In this document: piece by piece, positions 56,983-64,000 of the stretch
How positions within the stretch are numbered: position 1 is the stretch's first letter
Layout of the letters: every line of letters begins with the position of its first letter
Source of the DNA: Streptomyces sp. NBC_00083
Lineage (GTDB): Bacteria; Actinomycetota; Actinomycetes; Streptomycetales; Streptomycetaceae
Assembly (NCBI RefSeq): GCF_026343295.1
Contig: NZ_JAPELY010000003.1
Span: 682,001 to 746,000, forward strand
Direction: 5' to 3'
Length of the DNA: 64,000 bases
The notes under the pieces: model-generated
The model's database searches: none
The model's input: the letters and a program-made list of their open reading frames with translations, nothing else
Told to the model about the DNA's origin: nothing
Program-made: the position numbers and the translations under genes

Positions 56983-57593
56983 AGGGATCCCCCACCAGGA
57001 AACACTCAAAGAGAATGACAGCAAGGAGGTATGTACATGCCAACACAGAGAACATACAAGTTGAGCACAGAAACCTGAAGGGGAAGGCCGTTTCGCTGGA
57101 CCGAGGGGATCGAAACGCTCGGCACCAGAAAAAGGCCCCAGCTGCATCACCAACTCGCTTGCAATAGAGCGCATTTGAAGGTTGCATCCGGCACGGAGGC
57201 GGCGGGCGCGCCGCAACCCTCCCTGGAACACGATTTGCCACATATCGCCACTTGCCGCACACAAATATGTAGGCGAGTTCGGGCCATTCCCGTGTGCGCA
57301 GCACGCCCCCTCGCGCCTGCTCGGCAAGTCCGCGGCCCGGCGATGGGTTGTATGCGGCACATCGAAGACCGGAGGTGCCATGGTGGCGGTCCACAGCCGT
57401 GACCGCCAGGGGGTTACCCGGACCCCGAAACCATCGCCGCCCTGAGGGGCGGATCGCAGGGCGCCGTCAGCAGGCCGACCCCAGGGTGCAGCTGCCTTCG
57501 GGCGGCGTCGGTGCCCGACACCTGGGCGCCGGGCGGGGATACCGCGCGGGCACACGGCACAGTAAGAGCACATCGCGTCTGAGGGAGGAACGT
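56983..57593. other. Intergenic region at the right border of the decayed island
   Basis: About 600 bases. The left two-thirds are AT-richer (for example around 57000-57070) and probably include the promoter of the toxin remnant. From about 57400 the composition returns to chromosomal GC and leads into the antiporter gene. No gene, repeat boundary or attachment site was recognised. Confidence 0.4.
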
Positions 57594-59207
57594 GTGCTCG
57601 GTCTGGAGCTTGTCGTGCTGTTGGGGGCCGCCGTGCTGGTCGGCTCCGCCCTCGGCGACCGGCTGCGCATCGCACCGCCCGTGGTCCTCATGGTCATGGG
57701 CGTACTGATCGGGCTGATCCCCGCGCTCCGGAAGGTGGAACTGCCGTCCGAAGTGGTGTTGTTGCTGTTCCTGCCCGCGTTGCTGGCCTGGGAGAGCCTC
57801 AATACGTCCCTGCGCGAGATCCGCCGCCACCTCACCGATGTCGCGCTGGCGGCCACCGTGCTGGTCATCGCCTCGGCGGCGTCCGTGGCCTGCGTCGCGC
57901 ACGGGCTCGGGATCGGCTGGGGCCCGGCCTGGGTGCTGGGCGCGGCCGTCGCGCCCACCGACGCGACCGCGGTCAATGTCGTGGCCAGGCTCCTGCCGCG
58001 CCGGGACATCACCCTGCTGCGCGCCGAAAGCCTCCTCAACGACGGTACGGCGCTGGTCGTCTACGGCATCGCGGTCGGCGTGACCGTCGGCACCGAGCAC
58101 ATCACCGCTCCGCACGTCGGATGGCTGTTCGTCCTCGGATACGGCGGCGGGGCGCTGATCGGCCTCGTCACGGGCACGGTGGTGCAGTGGCTCAGGGCCC
58201 GGATGGCGCAGACCGACGCGTTGCGCGGCCAGGTGCTCCTGCTGCTCGCCCCGTTCTCCGCGTATCTGCTCGCCGAGGACATCGACGCCTCGGGCGTGGT
58301 CGCCGTCGTGGTGTGCGGCCTCATGCTCAGCCAGAGCGGGCCGCGCACCGTACGGGCCGAAGTGCGGGTCCAGGCGCAGAACTTCTGGACGGTCGCCACC
58401 TACCTCCTCAACGGCTCCCTGTTCGTCCTGATCGGCGTCGAACTCGACTACTCGGTCCGCATGATGGGCGACGCCGAGATCCCGCGCGCGCTCGCCACCG
58501 CGTTCGCCGTGGCCGGCACGCTCGTCGCCGTCCGCTTCGCCTACTACTTCGGGGTCGCCGCGTTCTTCCGGACCGTGCGTCGGAGCAGTACCCGCGCCTC
58601 CGGTACGACGTACTCGGGCCGGCGCCTCACCGTCAGCGCCCTGTCCGGCTTCCGTGGTTCGATCTCGCTCGCCGCGGTGCTCGGTGTCCCCGCCCACCTC
58701 GACAGCGGCGCGGCCTTCCCGTCCCGGCAGCCGATCGTCTTCGTCACCGGCGTGGTGATCGTGGTGACGATGGCGCAGGCGCTGGTCCTGCCGTGGGTGG
58801 TGCGCTGGGCGCGGATCCCGCACGACCGGACCGTCGCCCGGGAGGAGTGGCTCGCCGAGTCGGCGGCGCTCCAGTCCGCGCTCGCGGCCCTGCCGGAGCT
58901 GGCCGCCCGCCTGGAGACGGCGCCCACCGTGCGCGAGACGGTGCTGCGCTCCCACCAGCTGCGCGCGGACGCGGTGGCGCAGCGCTGTGCCGTCGTCCCG
59001 GACGATCCCGAGGAGCGGGCCGTGCACCCGGTGCGTCTCACCGACGACCACGCGGCCCTCAGCCTCGCCCTCCTCGCCGAGCGGCGGGCGGTCGTCATCC
59101 GGCTGCGGGACACCGGGGACATCGACGACACGGTACTGCGCCGCCTCCAGGGGCGGCTCGACAGCGAGGAACTCCACCTGTTGGGGCACGCTCCGGTGGG
59201 GGAGTGA
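57594..59207 (+). CDS. CPA1-family Na+/H+ antiporter
   Basis: A 537-residue cation:proton antiporter with about 12 transmembrane segments and a cytoplasmic C-terminal domain of about 110 residues. The ion-binding region is visible as VAPTDATAVNVVARLLPRRD and LLRAESLLNDGTALVVYGIA (the ND motif). FRGSISLAAVLGVP matches the arginine segment of CPA1 exchangers. The GTG start follows GAGGGAGGAAC; the longer in-frame ORF includes non-coding sequence. It uses the proton gradient to extrude sodium or potassium. It has no operon partner. Confidence 0.9.
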   Translation: MLGLELVVLLGAAVLVGSALGDRLRIAPPVVLMVMGVLIGLIPALRKVELPSEVVLLLFLPALLAWESLNTSLREIRRHLTDVALAATVLVIASAASVACVAHGLGIGWGPAWVLGAAVAPTDATAVNVVARLLPRRDITLLRAESLLNDGTALVVYGIAVGVTVGTEHITAPHVGWLFVLGYGGGALIGLVTGTVVQWLRARMAQTDALRGQVLLLLAPFSAYLLAEDIDASGVVAVVVCGLMLSQSGPRTVRAEVRVQAQNFWTVATYLLNGSLFVLIGVELDYSVRMMGDAEIPRALATAFAVAGTLVAVRFAYYFGVAAFFRTVRRSSTRASGTTYSGRRLTVSALSGFRGSISLAAVLGVPAHLDSGAAFPSRQPIVFVTGVVIVVTMAQALVLPWVVRWARIPHDRTVAREEWLAESAALQSALAALPELAARLETAPTVRETVLRSHQLRADAVAQRCAVVPDDPEERAVHPVRLTDDHAALSLALLAERRAVVIRLRDTGDIDDTVLRRLQGRLDSEELHLLGHAPVGE

Positions 59208-59227
59208 GCGCGACACCCGCAGTGTCA

Positions 59228-59243
59228 TGTGAGCCACGTCACG
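59228..59243. promoter_or_regulatory. Crp-like palindrome upstream of the monooxygenase gene
   Basis: TGTGAGCCACGTCACG fits the TGTGA-N6-TCACA pattern of Crp-family sites with one change. It lies 154 bases upstream of the flavin monooxygenase start. The sequence fit is fair; binding is unproven. Confidence 0.35.
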
Positions 59244-59396
59244 TTACCGGCAGTATCTGAAACGCCGTGTCGCAGGTAAATTACGAGAACGCGCAGGGAT
59301 GTCACCACGAGTCCTGGCAAGCGCGGCGCCCCGAGTGGCGGCGGGCCCCGAGGCCCCGCCCGCAGGTGTCCACGAGCGAGAGCGAGGGTCTCCGCG

Positions 59397-60914
59397 ATGG
59401 AGCAGCAGCACGTCGACGTCCTGGTGATCGGTGCCGGGATATCCGGCATCAGCGCCGCCCGGCACATCCTGCGGGACAACCCCGCAGCCTCGGTCGTCGT
59501 TCTCGAACGGCGCGCCCGGGTCGGCGGCACCTGGGACCTGTTCCGCTATCCCGGCATTCGCTCCGACTCCGACATGGCCACCTTCGGCTTCGGCTTCCGC
59601 CCCTGGCGCCAGGCCCGCATCCTCGCCGGTGGCGCCGACATCCGGCAGTACGTCGAGGACGCCGCCGCCGACGCGGGCGTGCTCGAACGCATCCGCTTCG
59701 GCCGCCGCGCCCTCAGCGCCGACTTCTCGGGCGCCGACGGCCGGTGGACGGTCGACGTCGAGGACGAGACCAGCGGCGAGCGCGAGTCGTACAGCGCGGG
59801 CTACCTCGTCGGCGCGACCGGCTACTACGACTACGACGAGCCCTACCGCCCGGAGTTCCCCGGCGAGGCCGACTTCGAGGGCACGCTCGTCCACCCGCAG
59901 CACTGGCCCGAGGACCTCGACCACACCGGCAAGCGCGTGGTCGTCATCGGCTCGGGCGCCACCGCCATCACCCTGCTCCCCGCGCTCGCCCACGCCGCCG
60001 CGAGCGTCACCATGCTCCAGCGCTCGCCCACGTACATCCTCGCCCTGCCCGAGGTCGACCCGGTCACCTCCCTTCTGCAGAAATTGCGCGCACCGGCCCG
60101 GCTGACCCACCGGATCGCCCGCACCCGCAACATCGCGCTGCAGCGCGGGAGTTACGCCTTCTGTCGCGCGTACCCCCGGCTCGCCCGCGCGGCGCTCCTC
60201 GGCCTCGTACGGGTCCGGGCCGGCAGGAACGTCGACATGCGCCACTTCAGCCCCCGCTACAACCCCTGGGACCAGCGGCTCTGCGTCGTTCCCGGCGGTG
60301 ATCTGTTCAAGGTGCTGAAGAGCGGCAGGGCCGCCATCGCGACCGACCGCATCGAGACGTTCACCGCCGACGGCATCCGGTTGGAGTCCGGTCAGGAACT
60401 GAAGGCGGACATCGTCGTCACCGCCACCGGTCTGCGTGTCCGCCTCCTCGGCGGCATGGTGCTCACCGTCGACGGCGACCCGGTGGACGTCACCGGCCGC
60501 GTGCTCTACAAGGCCGTCCTGCTGGAGGGCGTGCCCAACCTTTCCCTCATCATCGGCTACACCAACGCCTCCTGGACCCTGAAGGCGGACCTGGCGGCCG
60601 GCTACACCGCCCGCCTGCTCGCGCACATGCGGCGCCACGGACACGACATCGCCACCCCCGTGGCCGACGAAGGCGACCGCTCGGAGTACTCCGTCATGGG
60701 CGAGGCGCTGACCTCCGGCTACATCGCCCGAGCCGACAAAGCCATGCCGCGCCAGGGCACCCGAGCCCCGTGGCGGCTGTGGAACAACTACTACCGCGAC
60801 CGCGCCATGCTGCGCGGCGCCCCCATCGAAGACGCCCGGCTGCGCTTCGCCAAGGCCGGCCGTTCCCGCGCGCACACGCCGTCCGGCGCCCAGGAACCGA
60901 CCCGCGCCGCCTGA
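59397..60914 (+). CDS. Flavin-containing monooxygenase (Baeyer-Villiger-type)
   Basis: A 505-residue FAD/NADPH monooxygenase. The FAD motif is DVLVIGAGISGISAARHILR near residue 8, followed by VGGTWDLFRYPGIRSDSDM, a block shared by Baeyer-Villiger and related actinobacterial monooxygenases. The NADPH motif is VVVIGSGATAITLLPAL near residue 181, and MLQRSPTYI follows. The C-terminal part has ADIVVTATG and LIIGYTNASWTLKADL. It opens a three-gene rightward set with a diiron oxygenase and a ferredoxin-reductase fusion, suggesting oxidation of a hydrophobic substrate, with a TetR-type regulator nearby. Confidence 0.9.
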   Translation: MEQQHVDVLVIGAGISGISAARHILRDNPAASVVVLERRARVGGTWDLFRYPGIRSDSDMATFGFGFRPWRQARILAGGADIRQYVEDAAADAGVLERIRFGRRALSADFSGADGRWTVDVEDETSGERESYSAGYLVGATGYYDYDEPYRPEFPGEADFEGTLVHPQHWPEDLDHTGKRVVVIGSGATAITLLPALAHAAASVTMLQRSPTYILALPEVDPVTSLLQKLRAPARLTHRIARTRNIALQRGSYAFCRAYPRLARAALLGLVRVRAGRNVDMRHFSPRYNPWDQRLCVVPGGDLFKVLKSGRAAIATDRIETFTADGIRLESGQELKADIVVTATGLRVRLLGGMVLTVDGDPVDVTGRVLYKAVLLEGVPNLSLIIGYTNASWTLKADLAAGYTARLLAHMRRHGHDIATPVADEGDRSEYSVMGEALTSGYIARADKAMPRQGTRAPWRLWNNYYRDRAMLRGAPIEDARLRFAKAGRSRAHTPSGAQEPTRAA

Positions 60915-61006
60915 CCGTCCGGCCGCCGCCCCGCCCCTTCCCGCCCAGCGCACCCCCGCCCGCCGCCTCCCGCAGGGGCGGCCCCACCCGACAAGCGAGG
61001 ACGAAG

Positions 61007-61975
61007 ATGACCGCGCACCTCACCAGGAAGGCCTACGACGAGCGCCTGCGGACCCTGTCCGAGGGCTCCGTCACCGTCCACTTCAACGCCTTCACCGACA
61101 TCCCGTGGGACGACCCCGAGTTCGCCGTGGACACGAGCGACCCGCGCTGGGTCCTCACCTCGGCGGACGCGCTCGGCGCCCACCCCTGGTACCAGGAGCA
61201 GTCGCTGGAGACCCGGATCCGTATCGGGATCTGGCGCTGGGCGGTGATCGCCAAGGTGGGCATGCAGTTCGAGAACCTGCTGATGCGCGGCGCCCTGGAC
61301 TACGTCTACCAACTGGACAACCAGGACCGGGAGTTCAGGTATCTCACGCACGAGATCACCGAAGAGACCCACCACACCCAGATGTTCCAGGAGCTGGTCA
61401 ACCGCACCGGCGTCGACACCGCGGGCGGCAAGCGCTGGTTCCGCCGGCTCAGCCGGGTCCTGCCGCTGCTGGGCTCCCTCTACCCGGAGGCGTTCTTCAC
61501 CGGCATCCTCGCCGGCGAGGAACCCATCGACCATCTGCAGAAGGCGGCCCTGCGCAGCGGCGAGGCGGTGCACCCCCTGCCGCAGCGGATCATGCAGATC
61601 CACATAGCGGAGGAGGCCCGCCACATCTCCTTCGCGCACGAATTCCTGCGCCTGCGCGTCCCGCGCTTCGGCAGGGCCCGCCGCGGCGCGCTGTCCGTGC
61701 TCTTCCCGGTGATCATGCGGAGCCTGTGCGACGTCATCATGATCCCCGACCGGAAGTCCGCCGCAGAGGTCGGCATCCCCGCGTGGGTGCTCAAGGACGT
61801 CTTCTGGAAGTCCGAGGCGGGCCGCAGGACGCTCCACGCGCTCTTCTCCGACGTGCGGATGCTCGCCGAGGACATCGGCCTGATGAACAAGGCGTCCCGG
61901 CCGCTGTGGCGGGCCCTGCGCATCGACGGCCGCCCCGCGCGCTTCCGCGGCGAGCCCGTCCCCCTCACCGACTGA
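61007..61975 (+). CDS. AurF-type diiron oxygenase
   Basis: A 322-residue helical protein of the AurF/PF11583 diiron family. Candidate iron ligands lie in LTHEITEETHHTQMFQELV and MQIHIAEEARHISFAHEFLR, the paired ExxxH/EExxH helices of a ferritin-like four-helix bundle, and in KVGMQFENLLMRG. AurF itself oxidises aryl amines to nitro groups, but most actinobacterial members have unknown substrates. The ATG follows GCGAGGACG. It lies between a flavin monooxygenase and a ferredoxin-reductase fusion that could supply electrons; a similar neighbour pair occurs in Mycobacterium (Rv0885 and fprB). Confidence 0.87.
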   Translation: MTAHLTRKAYDERLRTLSEGSVTVHFNAFTDIPWDDPEFAVDTSDPRWVLTSADALGAHPWYQEQSLETRIRIGIWRWAVIAKVGMQFENLLMRGALDYVYQLDNQDREFRYLTHEITEETHHTQMFQELVNRTGVDTAGGKRWFRRLSRVLPLLGSLYPEAFFTGILAGEEPIDHLQKAALRSGEAVHPLPQRIMQIHIAEEARHISFAHEFLRLRVPRFGRARRGALSVLFPVIMRSLCDVIMIPDRKSAAEVGIPAWVLKDVFWKSEAGRRTLHALFSDVRMLAEDIGLMNKASRPLWRALRIDGRPARFRGEPVPLTD

Positions 61976-62048
61976 AGCCCCGCCCCCCGGGGGCTCCGCA
62001 GTCGTCGCCCCGCCCCTTCCCGAGTGCCCGAACGGAGACCGGCCCGCC

Positions 62049-63659
62049 GTGCCGTACGTCGTCACCCGATCCTGCTGCGCCGACGCGTCCTGCGTGCTGG
62101 CCTGTCCCGTCAACTGCATCCACCCCGCGCCCGGCGAACCGGGCTTCGGGAGCACGGAGATGCTGTACGTCGATCCGCGCACCTGCGTCGACTGCGGCGC
62201 CTGCACGACCGCCTGCCCCGTGGACGCGCTGAAGCCCCACACCGCCCTCGGCGCGGCGGAGTTGCCGTTCCTGGAGCTGAACGCCGCGTACTACAAGGAG
62301 AACGCGCACGCCGACCGCGCCCCCATGTACGTCGTGCCGCCACAACGCCGCGTCTCCCAGGGCGAGTTGTCCGTCGCGGTCGTCGGCGCCGGGCCCGCCG
62401 GACTGTTCGCCGCCGACGAACTGCTGCGGCACCCCGGCGTACGCGTGACCGTCTACGACCGCCTGCCGACCCCGTACGGTCTCGTGCGGGCCGGTGTCGC
62501 GCCGGACCACCAGGACACCAAGCGGGTCACGGAGCTGTTCCGGGCCATCGAGTCGCAGGACGCCTTCAGCTACCGCCTCGGGGTCGAGGTCGGCACCGAC
62601 ATCACCCACGCCGACCTGGCGCGCGCCCACCACGCGGTGCTCTACGCGGTCGGCGCCGCGGCCGACAGGCGCCTCGGCATCCAGGGCGAGGACCTGCCCG
62701 GCAGCGGCTGCGCGACGGACTTCGTCGCCTGGTACAACGGCCATCCCGACCGCGCGCACGACGTCTACGACCTCGGCTGTGAACGCGCCGTCGTCATCGG
62801 CAACGGCAATGTCGCCCTCGACGTCGCCCGCATCCTCACCGCCGACCCCGACGCCCTCGCCCGCACCGACATCTCCGACCGCGCGCTCGCCGCGCTGCGC
62901 ACCAGCGAGATCCGCGAGGTCGTCCTCCTCGGCCGCCGCGGACCCGCGCAGGCCGCGTTCACCGTGCCCGAACTCCTGGCGCTCGGCGCGCTCGAAGACG
63001 TGGACGTGTGCGTCGAGGGCCCGCCCGAACTCCTGGCGCCCGACGGCACCGACCGGACACGGCTCCTGGCGGAGCTGGCGGCCCGCACGCCCGTCGAGGG
63101 GCGCCGCCGCATCGTGCTGCGCTTCCTCACCGGGCCGGTACGGATCACCGGCGACGCCTGCGTACGCGCCCTCGACGTCACCACGACCATGCTGGTGACC
63201 GACGCCGACGGCGCCGTCCGCGCGCGGCCCACCGGCGACATCCACACCCTGCAGACCGGGCTCGTCCTGCGCTCCGTCGGCTACCGGGCCCGCCCCGTCC
63301 CCGGCCTGCCCTTCGACGAGGACACCGCGACGGTCCCGCACGCGTCGGGGCGCGTCGAGCCGGGCGTCTACGTCGCGGGATGGATCAAGCGGGGCCCCAC
63401 CGGCTTCATCGGGACCAACAAGACCTGCGCCCAGGAGACGGTCGCATCGCTCCTGGACGACTTCGCGGCCGGGCGCCTCACCCGGCCGGGGCCCGCCGCG
63501 CCCATGGCGGGGAACGCCCTGGGCCTGGAGGACTGGCGGGCCATCGACCGCGCGGAGCGAGCGAGCGGCGAGGCGCAGGGCCGTCCCCGCGTCAAGTTCA
63601 CCGACAGGGAGTCCCTGCACCGCGCGGCGGCGCGGCCCGGGGCGCCGGTACGCGGTTGA
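62049..63659 (+). CDS. Ferredoxin-ferredoxin NADP reductase fusion (FprB-like)
   Basis: A 536-residue fusion. Residues 1-75 form a bacterial ferredoxin domain with two cysteine clusters (SCCADASCVLACPVNCIHP and CVDCGACTTACPVDALKP), giving 3Fe-4S/4Fe-4S or 2x4Fe-4S centres. Residues 108-500 form an adrenodoxin-reductase-type flavoprotein: VAVVGAGPAGLFAADELLRH, VYDRLPTPYGLVRAGVAPDH, VVIGNGNVALDVARILTADP and VAGWIKRGPTGFIGTNKTCA. This matches mycobacterial FprB. GTG is the start. It can pass electrons from NADPH to the diiron oxygenase encoded upstream. Confidence 0.93.
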   Translation: MPYVVTRSCCADASCVLACPVNCIHPAPGEPGFGSTEMLYVDPRTCVDCGACTTACPVDALKPHTALGAAELPFLELNAAYYKENAHADRAPMYVVPPQRRVSQGELSVAVVGAGPAGLFAADELLRHPGVRVTVYDRLPTPYGLVRAGVAPDHQDTKRVTELFRAIESQDAFSYRLGVEVGTDITHADLARAHHAVLYAVGAAADRRLGIQGEDLPGSGCATDFVAWYNGHPDRAHDVYDLGCERAVVIGNGNVALDVARILTADPDALARTDISDRALAALRTSEIREVVLLGRRGPAQAAFTVPELLALGALEDVDVCVEGPPELLAPDGTDRTRLLAELAARTPVEGRRRIVLRFLTGPVRITGDACVRALDVTTTMLVTDADGAVRARPTGDIHTLQTGLVLRSVGYRARPVPGLPFDEDTATVPHASGRVEPGVYVAGWIKRGPTGFIGTNKTCAQETVASLLDDFAAGRLTRPGPAAPMAGNALGLEDWRAIDRAERASGEAQGRPRVKFTDRESLHRAAARPGAPVRG

Positions 63660-63694
63660 CGGCTGCCGGGCCGGACACCGCCGGGCCGGATCCT

Positions 63695-63770
63695 CGCCGG
63701 TGGCGGGGGAGCCCGGTCGGTGCCGGTGGCGGGCGACCCGTCAATACCAGTGGCTGGGGAGCCCCGTCAG
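63695..63770. repeat. Degenerate 24-26 bp tandem repeat
   Basis: Three units (63695-63720, 63721-63744, 63745-63770) share CCGGTGGCGGG-GAGCCC-GTC-type sequence. The third unit covers the stop codon of the leftward TetR-type gene, so the repeat has shaped that gene's 3' end. Confidence 0.5.
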
Positions 63771-64000
63771 TGCCGCTCCAGGTCCGACACGCGCTGCTGG
63801 GGCGACAGTTCCACGCCCAGTTCCCGCAGCGTGGCGTCGAGGATCGCCCAGACCGAGCGGCACAGCATCGCGCGCAACTCCTCCTCGGACTGCTCGCGCC
63901 GCTCGTCGCGCACCCACTGGTTGACCGACGTGTCCACGAAACCCACGATGCCCACCGCGACCGAACGGATCGGCGCCTGCGGCACCCCGAGCGCCTTGAG
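63767..64000 (-). CDS. TetR-family regulator, C-terminal part (cut by window edge)
   Basis: The last 77 residues of a leftward gene whose start lies beyond the right edge. LKALGVPQAPIRSVAVGIVG, FVDTSVNQWVRDERR and a following helix (LRAMLCRSVWAILDATLREL) match the C-terminal ligand-binding helices of TetR regulators. The DNA-binding domain is outside the window, so the call rests on this pattern and on its place converging on a monooxygenase gene set, which it may regulate. Confidence 0.65.
   Translation of the reverse strand, partial: LKALGVPQAPIRSVAVGIVGFVDTSVNQWVRDERREQSEEELRAMLCRSVWAILDATLRELGVELSPQQRVSDLERH

Overview
The window is high-GC actinobacterial chromosome, most likely from a Streptomyces. 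The signs are strong third-position GC bias, many GTG starts, translationally coupled ATGA/GTGA junctions, a complete ergothioneine operon, F420-type and NDH-2 redox enzymes, DasR-like operators, a sigma-R-type promoter (GGAAT-N18-GTT), and the mosaic intergenic repeats common in Streptomyces. No rRNA, convincing tRNA or CRISPR array was seen.

Layout. 1-8.5 kb: two DasR-like operators at the left edge (probably serving a leftward gene outside the window), a short UvrA paralogue, a luciferase-like oxidoreductase, a HAD phosphatase, dodecin, an orphan DasA-like sugar-binding lipoprotein with its own dre-like operator, a cyclophilin and a type II NADH dehydrogenase. 8.5-16.3 kb: a CtaG-like/DUF2243 membrane pair, an F420-type reductase, the egtA-B-C-D operon, and a PARG-like hydrolase converging on an orphan PemK/MazF-like protein. 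16.5-31.5 kb: a truncated AMP-ligase homologue that has lost key motifs, an SRPBCC protein, a ROK regulator divergent from an APC permease, an SDR gene lying between copies of a mosaic repeat, a GlxA-type regulator with an isochorismatase-like hydrolase, an alpha/beta hydrolase, a LacI regulator divergent from an MFS transporter, a thiolase, an aldehyde dehydrogenase remnant and an AEC carrier.

31.5-42.1 kb, all leftward: the most interesting region. A secreted CE18/Agd3-like deacetylase, a PelF-like GT4, a polytopic membrane protein, two NAD-dependent sugar-nucleotide enzymes, a nucleotidyltransferase, a GH135/Sph3-like protein and a GH114/Ega3-like lipoprotein form one tight run. This gene content parallels the fungal galactosaminogalactan cluster and bacterial Pel loci, so I infer synthesis, deacetylation and trimming of a cationic amino-sugar exopolysaccharide.

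42.4-54.2 kb: a thioredoxin under a sigma-R-type promoter divergent from a disulfide oxidoreductase-like flavoprotein, an SDR, a rhomboid-like membrane protein, an MFS/ArsR-type pair, a GNAT, a phosphodiester-glycosidase-like protein, an MgtC/SapB protein preceded by a proline-rich leader ORF and hairpins, an M4 (protealysin-like) peptidase, a TPR protein and a pirin. 54.2-57.5 kb: a decayed accessory island of lower GC, with a transposase remnant, an intact SUKH immunity gene and a broken RHS-type toxin gene. 57.6-64 kb: a Na+/H+ antiporter, then a flavin monooxygenase, an AurF-type diiron oxygenase and a ferredoxin-ferredoxin reductase fusion arranged as an oxidation cassette, and finally the C-terminal part of a TetR regulator cut by the window edge.
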